Shown here: piece by piece, positions 11,929 through 22,498 of the stretch
Numbering within the stretch: the stretch's first letter is position 1
How the letters are laid out: every line of letters starts with the position of its first letter
Source of the DNA: Cryptomeria japonica
Taxonomy: Eukaryota > Streptophyta > Pinopsida > Cupressales > Cupressaceae
Length of the DNA stretch: 64,000 nucleotides
NCBI RefSeq assembly: GCF_030272615.1
Contig: NC_081413.1
Coordinates: 441,777,038 to 441,841,037 of the forward strand
Reading direction: 5' to 3'
Translations under genes and position numbers: made by a program
Notes under the pieces: model-generated
What the model was told of the DNA's origin: nothing
Seen by the model: the letters and a program-made list of their open reading frames with translations, nothing else
Database searches by the model: none

Positions 11929-12376
11929 TGTTAGCCATGTATGGGATTCATAAAATCCAAAATGATGAGATGTATATGAGTGTTCCGTTCTAAGAATTAT
12001 TGTTTGATTTAGGTGACTCTGTAGCCCAAATAAGGCACTGGTATCAGATTGTAGGATCTCTTTCTATCTGTTCTTGAAGATCAATATTGAAAATGAACGC
12101 AAGTTTTTCCTTTAGTGTTTCAATTTTATTGAGGTGATGAAGTACACAAGTTTTTTATCACTGGTTTACTATGGATCTTAGTTTTAAAGTGTGAAGATAT
12201 TCACAGAAGGTATACCCACCTGAACTTTGGATAAGTTCAAAGTGTAGAAGGTTGTCAAAACCTTGTCATATGTTACTCTTGAGTTCCATTTCTCTGATCT
12301 TTTCATGTGCAGACAAAGTTGATTTATTTCTTATAGGAAGGATAGAAGGGAAATAAAAATTTGAGACTAACAAAAG

Positions 12377-12394
12377 TGGCGACTCTACTGTGGA
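12377..12394 (+). other. Primer binding site of element D
   Basis: TGGCGACTCTACTGTGGA begins four bases after the 5' LTR. It has the TGG start expected of a tRNA 3' CCA complement and resembles primer sites of large dual-RNase-H plant gypsy elements. I did not confirm the tRNA. Confidence 0.65.
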
Positions 12395-12660
12395 TGAGTC
12401 ATAGTGTGTATCTATGTTGCAGATTGGTGCCTGAGTTAGTTCAGAAGTTGTTCGGATATCTGTGTTGTTGAAAATTGGTTGATCTCTGATTTGTGTTATC
12501 TGTCTCTTTGAAAATCTTCGTATTTTTGTTTTAAAAAAATTGGAAAGTTTTTTTGTCTAAAGCTTGTTTTCTTATTTCCCATAGTCTTTGTGGGTGGTGA
12601 CTCTGACAAGTATAACCAATCCTTTTTAATAAGTGAAATTCTTGTAAGAAAACAAGGATA

Positions 12661-13805
12661 ATGCAGAGAGGAAGGAACACCAGGTCTTTCATGAAGAATC
12701 ATCCTCATGAGACATTGCAAGAGGGATTACCTGAACAGTCATGGAGAGGCTAGAAAATATCAGTTGTACATGAGTCATCTAATGTTGCTTGGGTACAAAA
12801 GAGCATCAATACGGGTAAGTCATCTGAGAGACCCGTATATGTAAATTCAAATTGTTCTTCCCGTGAATCTGAGCATGATATTTTAGGTTTCCATTCTAGT
12901 TTGTTTGGGAATATTGAAGATGTCCAAGTTTCAAATTAGGGGATCTCCCATGCTAGTTTTTCTGGGAAAGACAGAAGTAGTTCAAACATTAAGAGAGATT
13001 TTGTACCTAGGACAATTGATGGAAACATCAGTTTAATTGATATTGACCAAGTCAATATGTCAGACTCTGAAGAAATCTTCCCTAATGAAGATAAGGTATC
13101 CCAAGAAATTGAAGTCCTAAATAGAAGAGTCCATCATTTAATTTCCTTAAGGACAAAAAAGGAAGCAAATAAAGAGAGAGAGGTAAAACAAAAATTGATG
13201 GAGAGAGATAGGCTTCTAAGACAAATTGTTGACTTTGAGCTATTTACCCAAGAAAAAGCCAAGAGTGAGGATGAAGGTCCAGTTATTAGAGAAATCCTAG
13301 TTCCCAAGACCAAACTTGCATAGAAGTTAGTAGTGCAACCAAATAGGGAAGTCCTTAGTGACCCAAAATCTGTTAGAGATAATGTTGACAAAGGAAAGCA
13401 GAAATGCATGGAAGGTGGGTTTGGATCTAAGACTACAGTGGAGATCTCTCACATGCTTTCAACACATGAAAGAGAGATGGAAAGGATGAGGAAAGATAAA
13501 GAAGATTTAGAAATGGAGTTAGAGAAAGCTGAATTAGAAGTAGCCAACCAAGAAGTTAAGAGAAAGATTAGCTATCTGAAGGCTCCTCCTCTCATGTTTC
13601 CCTTAGTAGACCTAAATAAACTTGTTCCTTCGCAAGCTTCACTCCCCCCACTTAAAATTCAGCCAACCTTGCCTATTAGCACTGCCACAGCAAATCAAGC
13701 CCCTGTTACTAACCAAGGTAACCAGATCTCTCTAACTCAAAGCCCCACTGTAAGAATGAACATGGGAAATAACCTTGCTGCTAACCAATTCTAAAGAAGA
13801 CCTAT
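12661..13805 (+). pseudogene. gag of element D, N-terminal part
   Basis: A single frame runs from the ATG at 12661 to the insertion site of element E at 13805, with four in-frame stops (near 12751, 12937, 13321 and 13792) and no frameshift. It encodes a long N-terminal extension before the gag core. This is Ser-rich first, then has two charged coiled-coil blocks (about 13090-13300 and 13440-13570), then a Pro/Gln-rich spacer. The frame continues exactly across the target duplication into 30004. The 288 bases between the primer site and 12661 show no gene. Confidence 0.75.
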
Positions 13806-14080
13806 TGTAGTCACATAAATCTGTCCACTTAATTAAATGAATACTTAGTATTTATTTGATTATTTAACCATCAATTATTAATTAATTAAATTAATATTTA
13901 ATTAATTCATCTTAACCCTCTTCTCCTATTAATTAAATAAATTATTCAATTTATTTGATTTAATTCACTTACCAAAATCTGTCCACTTAATTAAATAAAT
14001 AAATCATATTTATTTAATTAAATATTCTCTCACATTTAAATAAATAAATATTTATTTAAATCCCCCAAAATCTCACCTCT

Positions 14081-14529
14081 CACATTTAAATAAATAAATC
14101 ATTTATTTAAATCACCTTTATCCTCCACCCACTTGTATTTTCCTACAAATGCAAGTTGCACATTTAAATAAATTAACATTTATTTAAATCACCTTTATCC
14201 TCTACCCACTTGCATTTTCCTACAAATGCAAGTTGCACAATTATTTTAAATAAATAATTTATTTAAATCACCTTTATCCTCCACCCACTTGTATTTTCCT
14301 ACAAAAGCAAGTTGCACAACTATTTTAAATAAATCATTTATTTAAATCACCTTTATCCTCCACCCACTTGCATTTTCCTACAAATGCAAGTTGCACAACT
14401 ATTTTAAATAAATTATTTATTTAAAATCCTATTTATCCTCACCCACTTGCATTTTCCTACAAATGCAAGTTGCACAACTATTTTAAATAAATTATTTATT
14501 TAAAATCCTATTTATCCTCACCCACTTGA
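14081..14529 (+). repeat. Hairpin-forming 78-bp tandem array in the 5' LTR of element E
   Basis: About 5.7 copies of a unit of 75-79 bp. Each full unit pairs two inverted repeats: acttgcattt ... aaatgcaagt with a 6-base loop, and a taaataaat/atttattta AT palindrome. Some copies have one-base changes in a stem (cttgtatttt, aaaagcaag). The last copy is cut short where it joins the aaccttt/aaagtcttc repeats. Confidence 0.88.
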
Positions 14530-15314
14530 AACCTTTAATGGTTTCCCTTAAAGTCTTCAAACTTGATGGCTTTAAAGTCTTCAAACTTAATGGCTTCCCT
14601 TAAAGTCTTCTTAAGACTTTAATGGTTTTCCTTAAAGTCTTCAAGCCTTTAATGGTTTCTCTCAAAGTCTTCAAGCATTTTAAATGCTTTATCTTCTTTT
14701 TTCTCATTTAAATAAATTAATATTTATTTGAATATTTATCGAAATGCAAATTACACCATTTAATTGAAATAAATGATTTTATTTTAATTGAAAATACCAA
14801 AATTCCTCCCACTTGCATTTTCCTACAAAATCCACTTGCATGCCTAAACCCCTTCTAGATTCTTCTAAACTTTTCCTAATTAACCTAATCCATCCCCTAA
14901 ATATTGTCACATTCCTAAGCAAATTGGAGTCACTTCTCAAAGACTCCAAAGTCTTTGAAAAGCAATTAATGCTTTGTGTGTTCAACAAATTAACCTCTAA
15001 AGTCTTCCAAACCACTTATGGCTCTTACATGACCATTAATGGTTAATTCCACTTGCACCCATGGTTAAGGACTTTGACCCCTAACTTAACCCTCATGTAA
15101 CCCATGTGTCTCTTCAAAGCATTTATTTCTTTGACTAGGGTAACCATCATGTCCCCTCAAGCATTTAATGCTCCTTATCTCTCCTCTCAAGCCTCCTCAT
15201 GGCGACACTTGTCAACATGGGATTGGGTTGAAAGTCTCACATGGATTGAATATCTTTCAATCCTAACCCTTGTTAAGATTACTCAATCTTAACCCTTCAT
15301 TTCCCCATTTCTTC

Positions 15315-15322
15315 TATAAATA
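15315..15322 (+). promoter_or_regulatory. TATA box of element E
   Basis: TATAAATA lies in a GC-richer surround about 400 bases before the LTR end. The 3' LTR copy is TATAAATG at 29591. Position and sequence fit the retrotransposon promoter. Confidence 0.7.
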
Positions 15323-15724
15323 GAACCCTTCTCCTCAAGCAAAAAGGAAGCATTTTTAGAGTATTGTTGTTATACTGGCATTAGCATAGAGCTTTCTCAT
15401 AGCATCACTATCTACACTTGCATAGCATTTGCTTATCATATTCAACTATCTTGAATCTCCATATGACATTCATGACTAGTGCTAAAAGCTGAGAGCTACA
15501 CTCATTTGGGACTTGGAGAGGAGAGGAACAAGGGAGGAGCAACTATCAGCATCTTGATTAGCTATTTTATTCTATGTTTATATGCTTTCTATTTCATGCT
15601 TAATAGTTCTCTTGATATGCCTGTTTAGGATAATCTTTTGTTGCTAACACTAACGTTTATTTCTTGTGCTCTTGTGTGTGTTGCCATCAAACAGATTTTC
15701 TAATTCTTTTTGCAGAGCATCATT

Positions 15725-15742
15725 TGGTGAACCCAATGTGAA
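15725..15742 (+). other. Primer binding site of element E
   Basis: TGGTGAACCCAATGTGAA begins two bases after the 5' LTR. It has the form of a tRNA 3'-end complement. I did not identify the tRNA. Confidence 0.7.
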
Positions 15743-17421
15743 TCGAAGAGCAATCATTTTGAAGACTACTAACTTTTGAATGTTTTAATTGACACACAGG
15801 TCATTCTCTTGCGTTTTTGTTCTCAATTTAGCACCTTCGCAAATTGATACTTTAGCGCTATTGTCTATATTGTTGCTCTTTCGTGTTAAATAGCACTTCT
15901 GTTTTCACACAGAGTAGAGCTATTGTAACAGAGATTTGTAAGAAAATTCCTTGTAACCGAAAACCAAAAATTTTAGGCTCGTAGAAGCCCACCAAAACAT
16001 GTGGATTTTTCTAACTAATTATCTTTTGTGCAGGTTTTAACTAACCCCTACAATAGGATTTTTTAGCAATTTTAGCTTAGGAAATAAATTTGTTCATATT
16101 TCTAACTTCGTCTTTCAAGTTAGGATAAAATAAATTCATTTTCTTTTTGGGTTAAAATCAACTACACATTCATTTGGAGTTTTAAAAAGAACCACATCTT
16201 TCGTTTAGAGCTCTAAAAAGAATCACATTTGTTCAAAGTTAGAAAGAATCACAAAAACAAATACGCAAATTTTTTTTTTGCAAAGTTAGGAACAAATTCT
16301 CTTGGTGCTTAAAATCAACAAGACAAATTTTATTTCTTGCATCAAGCTAAAACTCACAATCCACACTTCCATTTTTGGTGCAAATAAAATTCACAATCAA
16401 CTTGTCTCATTTTTACAGCAATTTTACTTCATGCAAACGTGTTTTTCATTAAGTTAACCGGGATTTTCAAATTCTATTTTACTCAAACAATTGCCTTTGA
16501 AAATTAAAAAGAACACCATGATTGTTGGAGCAACATCTCCCAATAGATAGAAAATCATTGCGATGACAAGTTAAAAGGAACGAGTGAATTTTGTGTTTGG
16601 CACACTTGTGCAAAAGAGTTGGTTGAGTGGTCCTACTTTTAACACACACTATCCTCTCCCTTGGCTCTCATGGTCCTAGGTGCAAGAGAAAAGTGTTAGT
16701 AACACTCAAAATTTTTATCTTTTTAAGAGAGGCCTGCCAAGGGATCGATACTCTTGGGAAGGACCTCGAGAGGTAAATCCTTCGAGCCGCTATAGAAATC
16801 AGGTGAGAGCGAAAGCTGTAGCCTTGGGTATAGCTGTTCCTACAGTGTAACTGGCCGAAAGGACAAATGGGCCCCACCACCAGTTATAAGGCTCTTAAGT
16901 GAGTCACTGCAGAATGAACTTATGTCCAAAAACATCGAACGTGACTAAACGCCTTTAAGTAGTAGCCCACCTGTTCTATTGATTGAGGATATTTGCGATA
17001 TAATTTAGTGCAAGAGCATAGATGGTTTTGCTCCCAAGATACTCACCATACATATTTCCTTGAGTAGAAACATAGCTTTTTGAAAAGTCACTTGTGGCTT
17101 GATAAAAGTGGTGACTCCTCCATCATAGGGATCATCTATTTGTTATGCTCGTGCAAGACTTAGTATATCACATCCTTACCTGCCACGATGGGATTCATAA
17201 GGTATGTAGTATCAAAGTCGAAGAAATATCAAGATGTGGGCTAAATTTATCACAACTAGCCATTTGACCTTAGGGATAAAAAGTGTTTGAAGTGTGTTTG
17301 TTTTAAAGACCAAGTACAAATTGAGCCGACTTCAGGCTTTGGAAATACACCTTAAAATACATCTAAAAGAAGGGTCATATACAAGTCCAAAGATTGGGTT
17401 GATCTAGACCCATACTCATTT
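15743..17421 (+). other. Long untranslated leader of element E
   Basis: No gene is visible. The leader has repeated acaaa/aagaatcaca stretches (16150-16480) and a GC-richer block at about 16660-16900. A second primer-site-like string (gtggtgactcctcc) lies at 17108, well away from the LTR. Long leaders are usual in this group of elements. Confidence 0.6.
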
Positions 17422-17970
17422 GTGCCTTTTAGGCAACATTCTTGTGTTTGTGTGCTTGCTTTGTTTTCTTGTCAAAGAAAAATCAGAAAATCACTTCCCA
17501 AAAACAAAGTATTCATCCAACCAAACATCTGTCAAAACAACCAAAAACATCAAAAACAAGGTACAAACAACAAAGAGTCAAATTTTATGACCATTCTTCA
17601 CATCTTGCGAAAGAAGAAGCGTCATCAGAATATCAACTTGAAAAGAAGACCATTGAGCTCAAAGGCTTTGATCAAAAGGAGGAAATTCTTCTATATAAAT
17701 AGACAAATCTTTGTCTCACATAGAGTCTTTCTGCGTCACATGCGTCTTTACCTTCAAGGAAAAACAAACGAATTTGATTCCGAATCATTGAACCGCAGAG
17801 CTTTTATGCAATATAGAGCTCTAAGTTATCACAAAAACCAAGGAGGAAAGATTAATCCCAACTTCTTCCCAAACGTCTATATCACATACAACACAGCTCG
17901 AGAAATACCACCAACACCCGAAAGGGAAGAGGTAGAGTTTGTCCCATTTGTAACACAAAGTTTTTATTGA
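17422..17970 (+). CDS. Small basic hypothetical frame upstream of gag in element E
   Basis: An uninterrupted frame of 182 codons in the leader, 450 bases before gag. The product is basic, with clusters such as RKKKRH and LIKRRKF, and I recognise no domain. Large dual-RNase-H plant elements (for example Ogre) often carry an extra frame between the 5' LTR and gag, and this could be its counterpart. Against this, the first part is low-complexity and the ATG context is poor. A chance frame is possible, although gag and pol of the same copy carry a stop roughly every 100-360 codons. The 450 bases after it hold no gene. Confidence 0.35.
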   Translation: MPFRQHSCVCVLALFSCQRKIRKSLPKNKVFIQPNICQNNQKHQKQGTNNKESNFMTILHILRKKKRHQNINLKRRPLSSKALIKRRKFFYINRQIFVSHRVFLRHMRLYLQGKTNEFDSESLNRRAFMQYRALSYHKNQGGKINPNFFPNVYITYNTAREIPPTPEREEVEFVPFVTQSFY

Positions 17971-18419
17971 AGTTGAAAACATTTCATCCATTATCTCACT
18001 CATACATCATCACTTCATCATCAATCCATTCCAACTCTCAAAACATTAAGAGGTTCTTGCTCCAAGTTCTCTTTTTAGATATTGCTTGAATCAAATGCAT
18101 CACATCACTTTTTAGATTGTTTCTACATCTAGGATAAGCTCATCCTAAGAGACACATCTATGCAAGTTAAACCTAGTTCATGAGTGAATCCTCTCATTAC
18201 TAGGTAGTTAAATTTGTAACACATCTCAGATTTCTCTACACCTTATCACATCCAACCTTATCAAAACAAGCAAGCAATTCAAAGAAGGAATTTCGGCTAC
18301 ATCTACCTTAAAAGTGATAGAGATCTACATGCAACACAAATCACCAACCATCAATCTTTCATTTCATCAAACAACTCATCATCATCTTCAATCAACTTCA
18401 ACAAAAGCTTGCAAGCAAA

Positions 18420-20027
18420 ATGGCTCAAACCCGATCACAGTCCAGGCAACGAGAAATAGAAAGGGAAGAAGAAGAATAGGAAAATGTCAATGAATTTCAA
18501 GAAGCACTTGGAGGAAATGCAGATGACGAAAACCCAAGTACTCCCACTCCTACAACAATAGAAAGGGCTCATCATAACCCTCTCTTTAACAGACTTTTTG
18601 ACAAAATACTCAGGAGCAATGCGGATGCTCACTTCTTAAGACTCGCTCAAGAAGGAGCAAAACTCCCCTCTGACTTTGATCTTGCCCAATTAAGACAAGC
18701 ATCAGAAAGACAAAGTCGCCATGAAGAGGAAAGAGGTAGAGATCCCATCAGATATAACATTCCTCGAGGTAACCCACCACCTCCTCCTCCAAATGAAATG
18801 GAGATGTTGCGGAAACAAGTTGAGAATCTCGCCCAACAGCTTCATAGTGGTGTAAAGACTAACCAATTCTCACTCAATGACATCTGTCCCTATCCTTTTG
18901 ATAGGAATATTTACATGCCACCATTTCCATGAGGATTCGAAACACCCAAATTTGAAAAATATAAAGGAAAGGGGGATCCCCGCGATCATGTCCGAGAATT
19001 TCATTCCGCTTGTCTCGAAGTAGCATATGAAGACACATACCTAATGCACCTTTTTCCCCAAAGCTTGGGAGGAACAACCACATCATGGTTTTCCCGACTA
19101 CCAGGTGGCATTAGAACATTTGAGGAACTCATCCAGAAGTTTCTAGCTGATTACTCTCATAACATTGAACGCGACATTACCATGGCTGATCTGTGCAACA
19201 CTAAACAAAAACTAGGTGAACTATTCTCAGTATTCCTACAACGATGGCGCCAAATGTCTAGCAGACGTTCTCTTCAGTTACCTGAACGATAACTAGTAGA
19301 AATATTCATTTCCAACTCAAATGAAGAAATGGAATTTCACCTGGATGTCAAAGACATAGACTCTTTTAATGATATGATTACCAAGGGTTTGAAATGTGAA
19401 CGGGCACTTATCAAGAAAGGACTCATCAAAATCTATAATGAACCAAAGGATGGTCCTCGCCCACGCTTCAATAGTGATAAACCGAGCTTCTGGAATAAAA
19501 ACAAGAATATCGTCAATGATGGGGTTGTGGATGCCCGAACTATCCAAAATGCACAACCTGTGGTTCGGTTTGCAGGACAAAATCCTCCACCTCAAAATAA
19601 CACAAATGTTCCTTCCAATCAAGGTCGCATCACATCTCATGATGAACCTCGACCTCGTCAGCAAAAATAGAAACGAACATACACTCCCTTAGGGGAACCC
19701 ATTGAAACAGTGTTGCGACAACTCATTTCTCAAAATTTGGTCAACCTACCTAAACTATCAAACTATGAGCCTCAGGTCAAACCGGCATGGTGGAGAGATA
19801 CTGAACACTGTGAATTCCATCAAGGAAGAGGGCACAAGACAAGTAATTGTCACCAATTAAAAGATCTTATTCAGGATCTTATTGATCGAGGAGAAATTGT
19901 AATTGAAGGACATGACCCAAAAACAACCAATAATGATCATCTGATGTTCAAAAATCCACTTCCATCGCAAGATCAAAGGGGTCCTTCTACTTCTAGGCGA
20001 GGCACTGATACCACTGATTATACATAG
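18420..20027 (+). pseudogene. gag of element E
   Basis: The start is the ATG at 18420 (MAQTRSRQRE). One frame runs to 20027 with in-frame stops at 18477, 18930, 19290 and 19668. The N-terminus is charged with a short coiled coil, then a proline run (PPPPPP, about 18776). The capsid core follows at about 18930-19290, with GDPRDHVREF, then FPQSLGGTTTSWF and FLADYSHN, which are the usual gypsy gag landmarks. The nucleocapsid zinc motif is of the C-x2-H-x4-H-x4-C type (CEFHQGRGHKTSNC) at about 19810. A frameshift near 20025 separates it from the protease frame. Confidence 0.88.
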
Positions 20028-22498
20028 GCTATTACACTGTAAACCATCTGTATGATGCCAGTGAACAAGTTGCAACCATAACCTTCAAAAATACCAATTC
20101 AAATTGCAATGTTGTTACACGTCGCGGTAAGGTCACCATAAAGGCAGCTCCACAAGGCACCACCTCCATCCCAAAGCAGTACAATCTTGTGGAACAATTA
20201 GACAAAACACCTGCACTTATATCCATTTTAGAGCTATTGCACCTATCGCCATCTCATAAAACTATCTTGGATCAAGCACTCCAAGAGGCGTCAGTCCCTG
20301 CAAACCTGAATACAGACCAATTTCAAGCAATGGTTGGAAGTCTAAAGTCATCACCTTGTCTCACTTTTTCTGAAAGTGACAACTCTTCCTTCCAGCAGCC
20401 TCATAATGCTTCGCTACACATTGAAGGCTTTATCAACCAACACAGGATCAAGCGAGTCTTGATCAATAATGGAGCAGGCCTGAATATTTGTACACTATAG
20501 TTGGTCACAACATTGGGATATGTGGTAGAATCAGTGGATCCTCGCAAGAAGATCACAATCAAAGCCTATGACGATGCAGAGCGTTCATCCAAAGGAGTTG
20601 TGGTACTACCAATCCGCGTGGGCCCTGTGGTAAAGCACATCATCTGTCAGGTTTTGGACCTTCCTCTGCCATACAATCTATTATTAGGGAGATCTTGGAT
20701 ACATGCCATGCAAGCCATTCCATCTACCTACCATCAATGTATCAAGTTCCCACATAACGGTGTAGAGATCACAATTCTGGGCGATGCAAACCCCTTTGCA
20801 TTTTGCCATAATATCAGCCATCAACCAGAGATTACTGTTCCTAATAATAGAGAAGCCATTTCCTCCACCTCATATATAAGTCAAGCCTCTCTTGCCAGTT
20901 CGAACGCCACTATACCCAAGCAAGAAAAGCTTAAGATGAAGATAGCAGAGGAAGGTCCTGGGGAATACAACTTGAGTCAACTCTTTTGTGTGGGACAAAT
21001 GCCCACTTCTCCTAGAACATATGGTAAACCACAACAGTTACTCCAACAACCACTAATCATGCCCGCATGTGCTTTGACGCCTTTCATCCTTGGAAAGAGT
21101 CAAGAAGAAGAAACCCAAGATGAGGACTTAGCAAAATGGATCTATAAAGATCCCATCACCACTGATCTACCACAAGTTAAACTTCCTACGGATCAGTATG
21201 GCAAAGGCCTCCTCATTATGCAAAGAATGGGGTATGATGGTCAGAGTGCTTTAGGATATTGCAAACAAGGACAACATGAACCTCTGCTGCTGGAATTAAA
21301 GCCCAAAGGTAACACAGGCCTAGGCTTTGAAAAAGAGATCTTTCCTAAGCTCAGATTCAAAGGAAAACCCAACAAACCATTTTGTCCACCTACTGCAAAG
21401 AGGACACCTTTTATAATCAAGGCACCATCAAGCACCATCCCAACTGCCCCATCGAGGCTCAAAACCCCAACACAACTATCACCAATACCAATCATCCCAC
21501 CAAGTGAACCAGTAATCCCATCAATAGTACCATTAGCAGCAGCAACTGTGTCAGAACTCGCAACAACATCTATAGCACCAGCAGTTCCAGCATAAGCAAC
21601 TGAGTCAATATTACCGATACTCCCCGTACTAGATTCCTTGATCCCCATCAATCTTCCTGCAACACCGATCACTACAAAGGTACATCAACCAATCACACCT
21701 GCAGTATTTAACTCAAAAGACATCCCAGTATGGTATAGTAATCGGATGCTGGAAAGTGACTCAGAGACCGACTCGCATGAATGGGAATTTGATTCTGTAC
21801 AGCTTAACACTTCAGATGAGGAAGACACATCACCACCTCCACCACGCAAAGATATCCCTGTTTACGGAGAAGCACAGATAAAGACCACTTGGGTTCCTGA
21901 ACTGGAAACATCTTCCATAGACCCTACGTCTCATCCTACGCCTGATTCTGATAGGGAGAGTACCATTAACGACCTTCACCATAACGTCTTAACCCTCACT
22001 GATACATCTAATGCACTTAACCTAATCGATGAAGTAATTCCCATTATCCACCCTGAACTCATCGAATGGAACCAACCAAATTCCCCATGTCTTGACCTCT
22101 TCCAGAATGATGAGGCCATCATTGACTTTTTGGAATTAAGGGATAACCTACCAAGCGGGGATCACAAAGCTGGATTTGCCATTGAACTTAATAGCGCAGC
22201 ATACTTCGGGGCAGATGCCAAACCTTTTAGCTGCAAAAATATAACAATAAAACATGGATCTTCTAGTGAAAACCACACTGTGGCACTATTTGATCCAACA
22301 AAAGTAAAAAGAAAGAGCGTATTCAATGGTGAAAACCTCTCTGAGGCGCCTGAGGATGAAGGGTTTGACATTCTCCCTGATAGTGCACAACAGGAACGAT
22401 CAACAATTCTCATCGAGGAAACCAAAGAATATAATGTGGGGACTCCTGAAAATCCTCATCTCATACATCTAGCATCTCTTCTCACTCCAGAGGAATAG
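20028..22498 (+). pseudogene. Protease and G-patch region of element E
   Basis: An aspartic protease with its active site at 20459-20488. Where the family has Asp-Asn-Gly, this copy reads Asn-Asn-Gly (codon 20465), so the catalytic Asp is lost. The C-terminal protease landmark LLLGRSWIHAMQ with PST and IKF lies at about 20678-20750. About 150 codons later comes a G-patch (21199-21345: GKGLLIMQRMGY ... LGYCKQGQ ... GLGFE), followed by a Pro/Thr/Ala-rich spacer and a long acidic linker to RT. In-frame stops lie at 20498, 21593 and 22496, and the frame (one throughout) is otherwise open. G-patches bind nucleic acid or helicases in other proteins. Their role in retroelement proteases is not clear to me. 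Confidence 0.88.

Larger units (their letters stand above)
7455..12372 (+). repeat. 5' LTR of element D (4.9 kb, with internal deletion)
   Basis: It starts TGTTCTCACTG and ends GAGACTAACA, and matches 35850-49174 along both flanks of the nested copia F. Relative to the 3' LTR it lacks about 1.72 kb (bases 38733-40444 approximately), with the join near 10328. It contains the diverged tandem repeats at 7840-9240, the reading frame at 9551-11462 and a TATATATA motif at 11921. By eye the first 120 bases differ from the 3' LTR at close to ten positions, mostly transitions, so this pair is clearly older than that of element E. Confidence 0.93.
13806..15722 (+). repeat. 5' LTR of element E
   Basis: It starts TGTAGTCACA and ends GAGCATCA, and is nearly identical to 28082-29998. 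It contains AT-rich palindromes (13850-14080), a hairpin-forming tandem array (14081-14529), several AAAGTCTTC-type short repeats (14525-14680) and a TATA box at 15315. Confidence 0.96.

Noticed and set aside
14081-14529. Evenly spaced repeats resembling a CRISPR array
   Set aside because: The units are joined head to tail without unique spacers, lie in a plant LTR and are duplicated in the other LTR.
14813-15292. Two frames of 77 and 62 codons conserved at 29089-29562
   Set aside because: They are conserved only because both are in the two LTRs of one recent element. There is no ATG context or domain, and the sequence includes the promoter region.
17100-17125. Second primer-site-like string (gtggtgactcctcc) in the leader of E
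   Set aside because: It is 1.4 kb from the LTR edge, while a proper site is present at 15725.
20459-20500. Possible programmed readthrough between protease halves of E at the TAG at 20498
   Set aside because: Other stops of the same kind occur throughout gag and pol, so random decay explains it.
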